64,000 nt of DNA from Kaustia mangrovi. Its GTDB lineage: Bacteria > Pseudomonadota > Alphaproteobacteria > Rhizobiales > Im1. The position numbers and the translations under genes are program-made. The DNA is taken from NCBI RefSeq assembly GCF_015482775.1, contig NZ_CP058214.1, forward strand, positions 3,896,501-3,960,500. Direction: 5' to 3'. Every line of letters begins with the position of its first letter. The stretch's first letter is position 1. Positions 1 through 7,935 of the stretch are shown here, in pieces. The notes under the pieces are model-generated. The model saw nothing but the letters and a program-made list of their open reading frames with translations, had not been told where the DNA came from and did not search any database.

Positions 1-44
1 AGGGGTAGTAACAGGGGCGTGTCGGATGGCGCGTGCGGAAGAGG

Positions 45-71
45 GGCCGGGCCCCGACGCGGGGCCCGGCC
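45..71 (-). terminator. Stem-loop after the TRAP operon
   Basis: A perfect 11-bp inverted repeat (GGCCGGGCCCC / GGGGCCCGGCC, 5-base loop) begins 9 bases beyond the dctP stop codon. It is the likely end of the minus-strand TRAP operon. No clear T-run follows it on the minus strand, so it may be a weak terminator or a 3' RNA-stabilising stem. Confidence 0.5.
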
Positions 72-80
72 AGGGCGGTC

Positions 81-1124
81 CTAGACCTTGCCGTAGCGGT
101 AGGGCCGCCCGGCCTTGCGCATATTGTCGTTGTACTGCCGGATGATCTCGACCACTTTCGCGCGGGTTTCGGAGGTCTCGGCGATCTCGTCCCAGAACTC
201 GTGGGCGGCGGCCTCGACCTTCTCCCATTCGGCGTCGTCGATGGTGGTCAGCTTGAGGTCGGTGCCTTCGACGCGCAGGCGGGCCTCGCCGCCCCAGTAC
301 CACCACTGGCGGTGATAGTGGGAGTCGTTCATGCAGACCTGAAGCAGCATCTTCAGGCGGTCGGGCAGCTCGTTCCAGCGCTCCATATTGGCAAAGAAGT
401 GCCCGATCCACGCACCGGAGATGTTGTTGGTCAGGAAGTAGTCTGTGACCTTCGACCAGCCGGAGGTGTAATCCTCCGTGATGCCGGACCAGGCCAGGCC
501 GTCGAGCTCGCCCGTCTGCAGCGCCACCTCGGCGTCCTCCCACGGGATCGTCACCGGCACCACGCCGAAGCGCTGCAGGAAGCGGCCGGCGGTCGGGAAG
601 GTGAAGATCTTGAGGCCCTTGAGATCGTCGAGGCTCTTGATCGGCTTCTTGGTGGCGAAGTTGCACGGGTCCCACGATCCCGCCGAGATGTGCTTGACGC
701 CGACCTTCTCGTATTCCGCCTTCCAGATCTCGTCGAGGCCGTATTCCTGGAAGAGAACCGGCACGTCGAGGCTGTAGCGCAGCGCGAAGGGGAAGTAGCC
801 GCCGAACACCGTCACCTGGGTGGGGCTGGCCATGGAGTCGTCGTCGGACTGCACCGCGTCGATGGTGCCGCTCTGCATGGCGCGGAACAGCTCTCCGGTC
901 GGCACCAGCTGGTCGGAGGTGTAGAGCTCGATCTGCATCTCGTCGCCGGCGATCGTGTTGAACTTCTCGATCATCGGCTTGATGACCTGCTCGGCCAGCG
1001 CCGGGCCGGCATAGGTCTGCAGTCGCCACTTGATCTTGGGCTGTGCGGCCCTGACGGCGGGAGCGGCCAGCGCGGCGGCGGCGCCCGCGCCCGCAGTGGT
1101 CAGAAATTTCCGTCTGGAAGTCAT
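81..1124 (-). CDS. dctP: TRAP transporter periplasmic substrate-binding protein (DctP family)
   Basis: Periplasmic solute receptor of a tripartite Na+-driven (TRAP) uptake system, 347 aa. The start at 1124 is preceded by AGGAG at good spacing and opens a twin-arginine signal (SRRKFL, residues 3-8; cleavage near residue 26 after AVRA), so the receptor is probably exported folded. The order receptor, large and small permease in one operon confirms the family. At the usual G-L-K-[IVM]-R motif, whose Arg clamps the substrate carboxylate in many DctP/TakP proteins, this protein reads GLKIF, with an Arg a few residues later (TAGRF). The ligand is unknown; the amidohydrolase in the operon hints at an acylated amino acid or another amide. 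Confidence 0.92.
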   Translation of the reverse strand: MTSRRKFLTTAGAGAAAALAAPAVRAAQPKIKWRLQTYAGPALAEQVIKPMIEKFNTIAGDEMQIELYTSDQLVPTGELFRAMQSGTIDAVQSDDDSMASPTQVTVFGGYFPFALRYSLDVPVLFQEYGLDEIWKAEYEKVGVKHISAGSWDPCNFATKKPIKSLDDLKGLKIFTFPTAGRFLQRFGVVPVTIPWEDAEVALQTGELDGLAWSGITEDYTSGWSKVTDYFLTNNISGAWIGHFFANMERWNELPDRLKMLLQVCMNDSHYHRQWWYWGGEARLRVEGTDLKLTTIDDAEWEKVEAAAHEFWDEIAETSETRAKVVEIIRQYNDNMRKAGRPYRYGKV

Positions 1125-1185
1125 CGTCCTTCTCCTCATTGAGCTCGGTCTTGCCTCGCAACGCTCCCTTTGGGAGTTCTTCTTG

Positions 1186-2511
1186 TTATCCGCTGTAGAT
1201 GAAGGTCGGCAGCCACAGCGCGATCTCGGGGAACATCATGTTGACGGCCAGCGCCAGGATCATCACGGCCACGAAGGGGACGATCGAGCCGTAGATGTCG
1301 CGCATGCCGATTTCGGGCGGCGCCATGGCGCGCATCAGGAACAGATTGTAGCCGAAAGGCGGCGTCATGTACGCGATCTGGGTGGTGATCGTGTAGAGCA
1401 CGCCGTACCAGATCAGGTTGAACCCCAGATGGTCGACCAGCGGGATGTAGAGCGGCGCCACGATCACCAGCATTGCAGTGTCGTCCAGGAACGTGCCCAT
1501 GAGCAGGAAGCTGAGCTGCATCAGGATCAGGATCGTCCACGGGCTCAGCCCCAGCCGCTCGGTGAACAGGGTCTCGATGGCGTGCACCGCGCCCAGCCCG
1601 TCGAAGACGGCGCCGAACCCCATGGCCGCCATGATGATCAGCATGAACATGCAGCTGATCGCGAGCGTGGAGCGGACCGAGACCTCGAAGACCTTCCAGG
1701 TCATGCGCCGCCTCAGGACGGCGGCCAGGAACGCGGTCATCGCGCCGATGGCGGAGCTTTCGGTCAGCGACGTCCAGCCCTTCACGAAGGGGAACATCAT
1801 GGCGAAGAAGATGATCAGCGGCAGGACGCCTGCGCTCAGGAGCCGCAGCTTCTCGCGTGTGGTGACGTTGGCGCGCTCCTCGCGGCTGAGCGCCGGGCCG
1901 AGCGACGGCGTGATGCGGCAGCGGATGTAGATATAGACGATGAACATCGTCGCCATCAGCAGGCCCGGGATCACGCCCGCCAGCCAGAGCTGGCCGACCG
2001 GCTGGCGCGCGATCATGGCATAGAGCACCAGCACGACGGAGGGCGGCACCAGGATGCCGAGCGACGACCCGGCCTGGATGACCCCCGTGATCATCCGCTT
2101 GTCGTAGCTTCGCTTGATCAGCTCGGGCAGGGCGATGGTGGCGCCGATGGCCATGCCTGCGACGCTCAGCCCATTCATGGCCGAGATCAGCACCATCAGC
2201 CCGATCGTGCCGATGGCCAGGCCGCCCGAGACCGGCCCCATCCAGACATGGAACATCTTGTAGAGGTCGTCGGCGATCTTCGATTCCGACAGGATGTAGC
2301 CCATGAAGATGAACATCGGCAGCGTGAGGAGCGGGTACCACTTCATCAGCTTCATCACGGCCGAGAAGGGGATGTCGGACCCGCCGGTGCCCCACAGGAG
2401 CAGTGCCGAGATCGTCGCGACGAACCCGATGGCGCCGAACACGCGCTGCCCGGTCAGCAGCATCAGCATCATCGTGGAGAACATGAAGAGCGCGATCATC
2501 TCATGCGACAT
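1186..2511 (-). CDS. dctM: TRAP transporter large permease (DctM)
   Basis: Large membrane subunit, 441 aa, forming the transport channel of the TRAP system. It is a chain of hydrophobic helices with the DctM features: LLTGQRVFGAIGF near the N-terminus, QAGSSLGILVPPSVVLVLYA in the middle, and FLDDTAMLVIVAPLYIPL near the C-terminus. The start at 2511 overlaps the dctQ stop by one base (TGATG), so translation is probably coupled. The 61-base gap before dctP shows no promoter or stem. Upstream in-frame codons that extend the reading frame are shadows of dctQ. Confidence 0.93.
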   Translation of the reverse strand: MSHEMIALFMFSTMMLMLLTGQRVFGAIGFVATISALLLWGTGGSDIPFSAVMKLMKWYPLLTLPMFIFMGYILSESKIADDLYKMFHVWMGPVSGGLAIGTIGLMVLISAMNGLSVAGMAIGATIALPELIKRSYDKRMITGVIQAGSSLGILVPPSVVLVLYAMIARQPVGQLWLAGVIPGLLMATMFIVYIYIRCRITPSLGPALSREERANVTTREKLRLLSAGVLPLIIFFAMMFPFVKGWTSLTESSAIGAMTAFLAAVLRRRMTWKVFEVSVRSTLAISCMFMLIIMAAMGFGAVFDGLGAVHAIETLFTERLGLSPWTILILMQLSFLLMGTFLDDTAMLVIVAPLYIPLVDHLGFNLIWYGVLYTITTQIAYMTPPFGYNLFLMRAMAPPEIGMRDIYGSIVPFVAVMILALAVNMMFPEIALWLPTFIYSG

Positions 2512-3164
2512 CAGGCATGCTCCTTGTAGATGTCTTCCTCGTGCCCCTTGTGGGCGGGAGCATCCTTGAGGAGGTCGACGCCGCGCAGGGTGCCGACATC
2601 CTTGATGAATTCCGAAATGGCCTGCAGCAGCATCAGGAAGATGCCGCATGTGGCGATCGCCTTGACCGGCCAGAGATAGGGCCGCCATGCCGTCGGCGAG
2701 CGTTCGATGAAGCCGAGCTTCTCGCCCGCCGCCTCCGGGCCGCCGGTGAAGAAGGCGTGGAAGAAGTCGCGGAAGAAGGCGAAGGGCTGGTCCCCGAAAT
2801 AGCCCAGCGAGTAGGCTGTCGAGCCCACCGCGCCATAGATCATCACGCCCAGATAGAAGATCAGGAACCAGATGGTGATCATGTCCACCCAGGCCTTCTG
2901 CCGGGTGGTCCAGTTGCTGTAGAAGAGGTCCATCCGCACATTGGCGGAGAGCTGGATGGAGTAGGGCCCGCCCAGAAGGTAGTAGGCCACCAGCGCGAAC
3001 TGCGCGACCTCGAGGGTCCAGAGCGAGGGCAGGAAGAACGTCTTGGAGATCGACGACCACATCAGGACGCCGACCATGACGAACAGGAAGTACATCATGA
3101 TCCGGCCGAGCCGGTAGTTCATCGCGTCCACGACGCGGACATAGCCAACCAGCACCCTAGGCAT
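2511..3164 (-). CDS. dctQ: TRAP transporter small permease (DctQ)
   Basis: Small membrane subunit of the TRAP transporter, 217 aa, with four hydrophobic segments (about residues 20-40, 55-75, 95-118 and 165-188). The family signature VAYYLLGGPYSI followed by NVRMDLFY is clear. It is somewhat longer than typical DctQ because of an aromatic and charged insertion around residues 120-155. It lies between the amidohydrolase gene (8-base overlap) and dctM (1-base overlap), so all four genes should be co-transcribed. Confidence 0.9.
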   Translation of the reverse strand: MPRVLVGYVRVVDAMNYRLGRIMMYFLFVMVGVLMWSSISKTFFLPSLWTLEVAQFALVAYYLLGGPYSIQLSANVRMDLFYSNWTTRQKAWVDMITIWFLIFYLGVMIYGAVGSTAYSLGYFGDQPFAFFRDFFHAFFTGGPEAAGEKLGFIERSPTAWRPYLWPVKAIATCGIFLMLLQAISEFIKDVGTLRGVDLLKDAPAHKGHEEDIYKEHA

Positions 3165-3993
3165 GGACGTCTCCCCCGGGGGAATCGGCGGATCGTGGCG
3201 TGTCGTCCAGCTCGGCCAGAGCCGGGCGCAGCATGGCGAGCAACTCCTCCACCATGCGGGCGCGGTCGCCGGCGTCTGCGAGCAGGTCGTTGCGGATCTC
3301 GATCATCACATTGGGCAAGCCGTGGGCGAGGCCGTGCAGGCGCAGGGAATGGGTGACCCCGTCCTGCGGGCCGTAAGGATCGTTGCGCGCGATCGCCCGG
3401 TGCGGCAGCGCGTGCGCCCGCGCCAGCATGGCGTCGGCCAGGCGCGTGTCGCTGTCGTGCAGGATGCCGATATGGGTCTTGCGCGGTTTGCCGAACCAGG
3501 TGGGCGTGAAGCTGTGCACGGTGACCAGCGTGGTTGCGCGCCGTGCGGCGCCGCGCGCGTTGATCACGTTCTCGACCGCGGCGCAGAAGGGGTTGTAGAC
3601 GCTCTCTGTCCGCTCGATACGGGCCGCGATGTCGAGGTCGCGGTTGCCCGGCACCTCGATCCGCTCGGTCCGCACGGGCATGGCGCTTTCGGCCTCGGGC
3701 GGGCGGTTGCAATCATAGACCAGCCGGGAGACGCGCGCGGCCACCATCGGCGAGTTGAGCGCCCGCGCCAGACCCAGCGCGACGTCGCGCGCGCCGGGGT
3801 CCCACGCCGCGTGGCTTTCCCCTGCGCCACGGGCCAGCCCCAGCCCGCCATAGCGCTGCGGGATACGGTTGGAGGCGTGTTCGCACAGGATGAGCGCGGG
3901 CCCATCGGCGTCGCGCGCCACGATCTCGGGCGCCTCGACCTCGATCGGCTCGGCTTCTGATACCGCTTCGTCCCAACCGCTGCCGGAAATCAT
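3157..3993 (-). CDS. N-formylglutamate amidohydrolase family protein
   Basis: Predicted zinc-dependent amidohydrolase of the N-formylglutamate amidohydrolase (HutG-like) family, 278 aa, cytosolic. Family landmarks are CEHASNRIP (metal-binding region), HSFTPTW and IEIRNDLL (Glu ligand). The start at 3993 has AGGGGA about 8 bases upstream; a longer start at 4065 lacks a site and adds a low-complexity extension. It is the first gene of the TRAP operon and no hut genes are near, so it more likely hydrolyses an imported N-acyl or other amide than serves histidine breakdown. The true substrate is inferred only from context. Confidence 0.85.
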   Translation of the reverse strand: MISGSGWDEAVSEAEPIEVEAPEIVARDADGPALILCEHASNRIPQRYGGLGLARGAGESHAAWDPGARDVALGLARALNSPMVAARVSRLVYDCNRPPEAESAMPVRTERIEVPGNRDLDIAARIERTESVYNPFCAAVENVINARGAARRATTLVTVHSFTPTWFGKPRKTHIGILHDSDTRLADAMLARAHALPHRAIARNDPYGPQDGVTHSLRLHGLAHGLPNVMIEIRNDLLADAGDRARMVEELLAMLRPALAELDDTPRSADSPGGDVHA

Positions 3994-4046
3994 CGGAAGT
4001 CCCCTCGCGGGCGGCTGTGGGCCAAAACCCCATCCAACGCCCGTTC

Positions 4047-4062
4047 TGGAAAAATGTTTCCA
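4047..4062. promoter_or_regulatory. Putative RpiR operator palindrome
   Basis: Perfect palindrome TGGAAA-AATG-TTTCCA in the 199-base gap between the divergent amidohydrolase and rpiR-type genes. RpiR-family repressors commonly bind short AT-rich dyads beside their own gene. The dyad covers the predicted -10 box of the minus-strand operon, the expected place for a repressor. Confidence 0.55.
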
Positions 4063-4082
4063 CACCTAAAAAATCGTGTCAA
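4054..4082 (-). promoter_or_regulatory. Putative promoter of the amidohydrolase-TRAP operon
   Basis: On the minus strand a consensus -35 box TTGACA (4082-4077) is followed after 17 bases by AAACAT (4059-4054), a weak -10 box lying inside the palindrome. A weak -10 under an operator fits regulated expression. Assigned from pattern and spacing only. Confidence 0.4.
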
Positions 4083-4192
4083 TTTCTTTCCAGACATGCG
4101 GCGGCGGTCGATATGCCTTGGAGCCGTTCCGAATTTCGCTGTATGTGACGTGCCGAAGTCGGCACCGGGGAGGACAGAAAGAGGGGCGTGCC

Positions 4193-5065
4193 TTGCCCAA
4201 GACAATGCGCACCGTGCGCGATCTGATCCGCGCGAACTATCAGTCGCTGACCCGGTCGGAGCGCAAATTCGCGCAGGCCCTGCTGGACAATTATCCCTCC
4301 GCGGGCCTGGCCTCGATCACGGCCGCGGCGGGCAATGCGGACGTGTCGGTGCCCACGGTCGCGCGGATGGTGAACAAGCTGGGGTTCAAGGGCTATCCCC
4401 AGTTCCACCAGGCGCTGCTCCAGGAGCTGGAGGCCAAGGCGTCGGGGCCGACGCAGCGCCGCGCCAACTGGGCGTCGGAGGCGCCCGAGACGCATCACCT
4501 CAACCGCTTCGCGGAGACGGTGACGCAGAATATCGGCCAGACTTTCGCCAATATCGACACCGAGCAGTTCGACGCCGCCGCGCGCTTGCTGTCGGATACC
4601 GACGCCCATCTCTATGTCGTGGGCGGACGCATCACGCAGGCGCTGGCCGGCTATGCCTTCACCCATTTCCAGGCCGTGCGCGAGCGCGTCACGCACATGA
4701 CGCCGTCATCGGCCACCTGGCCGCACTACGTGCTGGACATGGAGGAGGGCGACATCCTCATGATGTTCGATATCCGGCGCTACGAGACGAATCTGATCCG
4801 GCTGGCCGAGATCGCCGCCGACCATGGCGTGCACGTGGTGCTGATCACCGATCAGTGGGTCAGTCCGGCGGCCGAGCATGCCGAACACACCTTTACCTGC
4901 TGGGTGGAGATCCCGTCCGCATGGGACTCGAATGTCGCCACGATGATGCTGCTCGAGGCGTTGATCGCGGCCGTCCAGGAGGAATGCTGGCCACGCATCC
5001 GCGACCGCTACGAGCGGCTGGAACAGCTGTTCAACGCCACGCACCTGTTTCACAAGTCCGGATAG
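4193..5065 (+). CDS. MurR/RpiR family transcriptional regulator
   Basis: DNA-binding regulator, 290 aa, with an N-terminal RpiR helix-turn-helix (about residues 3-80; SVPTVARMVNKLGFKGYPQF is the recognition region) and a C-terminal SIS sugar-isomerase-like domain (about 120-260; YVVGGRITQALAGYAFTHFQ). SIS domains usually sense phosphorylated sugars or acyl-sugar metabolites. The TTG start at 4193 is chosen because GAGGGG sits 7 bases upstream; the next ATG is at 4205, and longer starts run into the operator region. It is transcribed away from the amidohydrolase-TRAP operon and probably controls it. Confidence 0.88.
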   Translation: MPKTMRTVRDLIRANYQSLTRSERKFAQALLDNYPSAGLASITAAAGNADVSVPTVARMVNKLGFKGYPQFHQALLQELEAKASGPTQRRANWASEAPETHHLNRFAETVTQNIGQTFANIDTEQFDAAARLLSDTDAHLYVVGGRITQALAGYAFTHFQAVRERVTHMTPSSATWPHYVLDMEEGDILMMFDIRRYETNLIRLAEIAADHGVHVVLITDQWVSPAAEHAEHTFTCWVEIPSAWDSNVATMMLLEALIAAVQEECWPRIRDRYERLEQLFNATHLFHKSG

Positions 5066-5274
5066 GGGAAACGCAGTCATCTGCGAATGAGGCTGGATGG
5101 GTGCGCGGGAACGGCCGCCCGAACCGGCCATATGTGCCTGCGCATGGCGGCTCGCGGGAACAGGAGGCGATCTGTTGTGCCGCGCTGTGTCCGCAATTGT
5201 GCGGCAGCGCTGTCGGCCTGTTCGCTTTTGTCCGGCTTGTCCGAGTGGAAAACGCAGAAATTCGCGCTTTTAAG

Positions 5275-5348
5275 TGGCTGGGGGAGGAGGATTCGAACCT
5301 CCACTGGCGGAGTCAGAGTCCGCTGTCCTACCGTTAGACGATCCCCCA
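5275..5348 (-). tRNA. tRNA-Gln (anticodon CTG)
   Basis: A full cloverleaf reads on the minus strand: acceptor TGGGGGA paired with TCCCCCA, anticodon stem GCGGA/TCCGC with loop CTCTGAC (anticodon CTG, reading CAG), and a T arm with GGTTCGAATCC. The 3' CCA is encoded (5277-5275) after discriminator G. A promoter lies 12 bases upstream. Confidence 0.97.
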
Positions 5349-5360
5349 ACGGAGGGCCTC

Positions 5361-5389
5361 TATATCTCTAAGCTTTCTCCCGCCGTCAA
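5361..5389 (-). promoter_or_regulatory. Promoter of tRNA-Gln
   Basis: Minus-strand TTGACG (5389-5384), a 17-base spacer, then GATATA (5366-5361). Initiation would fall near 5354, a few bases before the mature tRNA 5' end. Confidence 0.55.
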
Positions 5390-5588
5390 CCCCCGGAATG
5401 AATTCCGGCCACGGAAAGGCGGGGCCGGGCCTTTCGGGAGCTGGCGTTTCGCCTTGCCTATGTCCGCACCAACCACGGAAACTCCGGAGTTTTGCCCCGA
5501 ATGCAACTCATAGTTGCCAAAATCCTGTCGTCCCGGCGTGGGATGACGCGCCGGATCGAAAGCGAAAGCCCGATGTGGAGCAAGAGAG

Positions 5589-6530
5589 ATGTCCGGTGCC
5601 GATATGGCTGGCAGGGCGACGGCCACGCCGCGAAGGGCCGGATCGGGCGCCCGGGCGGACAGCATGGACGCCGCGACGATGGACAGGGTGGGCGCGGCGG
5701 TGCGGAACAGGCTCGCTGCAACGCCCGGCGGTTGGTCTGGCGCGGTCGTAGCGGCGTCACCAACCGCTTGCGCGCCTTCGCGGCGCGATGTCGGGGCGCG
5801 TGGCGGTCCGGCGCCGGACGATGACGATCTCGTCGCGTTCGCCGACGGTCTCGCCCGGTTGGCCATGGGGGCGGACAAGCCCCCGGAGGAGGGGCGCGTC
5901 GTATCGCTCCATCGGCTGCCCCGTCTTGGCGGGGCGGGCTGCAGGAGCGAAGGATCGCCGCCAGCGCGCCGCCGTGACCTCGTCCTCGACGACAAGCCGG
6001 TCTGGCATATCGGCGATGCGCAGGGCGGGTGGGGCCTGTGCGTCCGGGTGCGCGACGAGGCGCCTCCCGGGGACTGGCCGTTTCCCGAGGCCTCCGGTTC
6101 GCGATGGCGGGGCCGGGGACCGGGCCTCGGTCTTGGCGTGTTTGCCGCCATCGTCGTGGCGGTTGCGGCATGGGGGGTCGCTGCCCGGCTCCAGTTGCCC
6201 GACACGGCGGTGCCGCCCGGATCCGTCATTCAGGCGGGTGTCGCGGGGCCGGCCCGGGCGGCGGACGGGCCGTTCGTGACCGTCTCCCGGTTCTCTCCCG
6301 CCGTTGCCGCTCCGGCCCATGCTTCCCGGATGCCCCGGACGGGGGAGATGGTGGCCCTGCCGCGCCCCAAGCCGGTCCTCCCGGGGACGGCGGGAGCCTT
6401 CGGAGAGGGCGACGATCTCGCAGGTCCGCCGATTCCACCGCCCTTCCTGGCAGGGGATGCGGTGGTCCTGCCATCAGACAGCCGCTTTTCCGGCAACGCC
6501 ATGCCGCATTCTTCGCCGACCCTGCGATGA
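5589..6530 (+). CDS. Hypothetical protein with one membrane segment
   Basis: Not a recognised family; 313 aa, rich in Ala, Pro, Gly and Arg. A cytosolic-looking N-terminal half (about 1-175) is followed by one hydrophobic helix (GLGVFAAIVVAVAAWGVAARL, about 183-203) and a Pro-rich region predicted outside the membrane. The same architecture (long disordered N-terminus, single helix, periplasmic tail) is seen in the next gene, which adds an SH3 domain, so the two may be diverged relatives or partners at the envelope. The ribosome site is weak (AAGAGAG), leaving the start uncertain. Confidence 0.6.
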   Translation: MSGADMAGRATATPRRAGSGARADSMDAATMDRVGAAVRNRLAATPGGWSGAVVAASPTACAPSRRDVGARGGPAPDDDDLVAFADGLARLAMGADKPPEEGRVVSLHRLPRLGGAGCRSEGSPPARRRDLVLDDKPVWHIGDAQGGWGLCVRVRDEAPPGDWPFPEASGSRWRGRGPGLGLGVFAAIVVAVAAWGVAARLQLPDTAVPPGSVIQAGVAGPARAADGPFVTVSRFSPAVAAPAHASRMPRTGEMVALPRPKPVLPGTAGAFGEGDDLAGPPIPPPFLAGDAVVLPSDSRFSGNAMPHSSPTLR

Positions 6531-6558
6531 TCGAACCCATGGATCGGAACGGGAGTGG

Positions 6559-7782
6559 ATGTCTTCGGAACGCCTTGAAGGCTCGGCAGTCGCGGATGCC
6601 GGCGGGAACGAAGAAGAGGCCCGGCGTGGCCTGAACGGCACCCGCCTGGCGCGGACCGGGCCACCCGACATCGACGTTGCGGGAAAGCTTTTGGGCAAGG
6701 GTGCCCGCATCGGGCGCCGGCGCGACGCAGGCTCGCATCATGCGGAAACAGGAACCGGGAGGGACGACCGGGAGCCGGATCGGACCGAGCCGCCGCAACG
6801 GCGGACGCCGGTGAGCGAGGCCGAACGACCGGACGGAATGGGAGCGGAGACGCCGGCGCCCGTTCCGGTTTGGCCGGACCAGACGACAGAAGAAGAGCCG
6901 CCGCAAGACCGGGCACCGGCGAGCCGCGAGGCACATCCGGATCGGATGGACGCCGAAGAGCCGGCACCCGCTCCGGCCCGCCGACGAGCGGCGCCGGCCG
7001 TGCTGTCGGCCAGCCCGGGGGCGCAGGAGCCGGTATTCGGGGGCAGGAGAGATCGCGCGCAAAGCGGCGGCCTGCCGCGGCTCGATATGGGAGCGGTGCC
7101 GGGGCGCGAGCGCATTTCCGGCGACTGGCCGGGCTTGGATGCGGCCGGCGACGGCCGGCAAAGACGCGCGCTGATGCTGCGCATGACCGTGCTCGCCATC
7201 CTTGTCGGCGTGATCGGCGGCGGTGTCGTGGTGTTCCAGCTCAGGGCGCTCGATGCGCCGCAGCCCGCGGTCGCGGTCGCAGATGCCGACCCCGCCCCGA
7301 TCCTGGTGCCGAGGGCGAAGCCCGCCCCGCCTCCCGCAAGGCTCGACCCCGACGCGCTTCCGGCCCTGATCGACACGCAGCGGATGAGCGTGGTGACGAA
7401 GAGCGCCGCCCCCGTCAGGCCTGAGGAGCCGGCAGGGGCGACGATGCCCGTCGAGATGCCGTCGCCCGAGGCTGCGCTGCCCGAAGGTGCATCCTCCGGG
7501 ACTGGCGAGGCGGAACCGGCGCCGCAGCAGCCGCCACCGCAGGAGACGGACGGCGCGGCAAGCCGCGCGGAGGGCGCAGCGGCGTCGCCGCAGACGCGGT
7601 CGGCACGCGTCACCACCGATGTCAACATGCGCGCGAGCCCCGTCAACGAGGCGCCCGCGCTCCTGATCGTGCCGGGCGGTGAACGTGTCGGCGTCATAGG
7701 CTGCAACCTGTGGTGCGAGGTGACCTTCGACGGCCGGAGGGGCTGGATCTTCAGGGACTTCATCGAGGGTTACGGCACCTGA
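6559..7782 (+). CDS. SH3 domain-containing single-pass membrane protein
   Basis: About 407 aa from the ATG at 6559 (GGGAG just upstream). Residues 1-200 are disordered, charged and Pro-rich; a transmembrane helix (MTVLAILVGVIGGGVVVFQL) follows near 210-232; a Pro/Ala linker leads to a C-terminal bacterial SH3 domain (last 65 residues, with VNMRASP, GCNLWCEV and GWIFRDF). Such SH3 domains in periplasmic proteins commonly bind peptidoglycan. An anchor-plus-cell-wall-binding role is inferred. It begins 28 bases after the previous gene, likely one operon. Confidence 0.75.
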   Translation: MSSERLEGSAVADAGGNEEEARRGLNGTRLARTGPPDIDVAGKLLGKGARIGRRRDAGSHHAETGTGRDDREPDRTEPPQRRTPVSEAERPDGMGAETPAPVPVWPDQTTEEEPPQDRAPASREAHPDRMDAEEPAPAPARRRAAPAVLSASPGAQEPVFGGRRDRAQSGGLPRLDMGAVPGRERISGDWPGLDAAGDGRQRRALMLRMTVLAILVGVIGGGVVVFQLRALDAPQPAVAVADADPAPILVPRAKPAPPPARLDPDALPALIDTQRMSVVTKSAAPVRPEEPAGATMPVEMPSPEAALPEGASSGTGEAEPAPQQPPPQETDGAASRAEGAAASPQTRSARVTTDVNMRASPVNEAPALLIVPGGERVGVIGCNLWCEVTFDGRRGWIFRDFIEGYGT

Positions 7783-7935
7783 ACGCACATCGCGGATCGC
7801 GCGCCGTGCCAGCTTTACGGCGACGGCGAAACTGCTACACTGGCCAGCGACTTAAGGAACTCTAGGGCGGCATGGCGCCAGCCCCCTCCTCGAACGAGTT
7901 GAGGTGCGGGCAGCGCGCTGCCGGATAGGCAGATC

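Noticed and set aside
1030-2529. A 499-codon plus-strand frame opposite dctM
   Set aside because: His/Asp/Arg/Gln-rich composition is that of an antisense shadow; dctM on the other strand is unambiguous.
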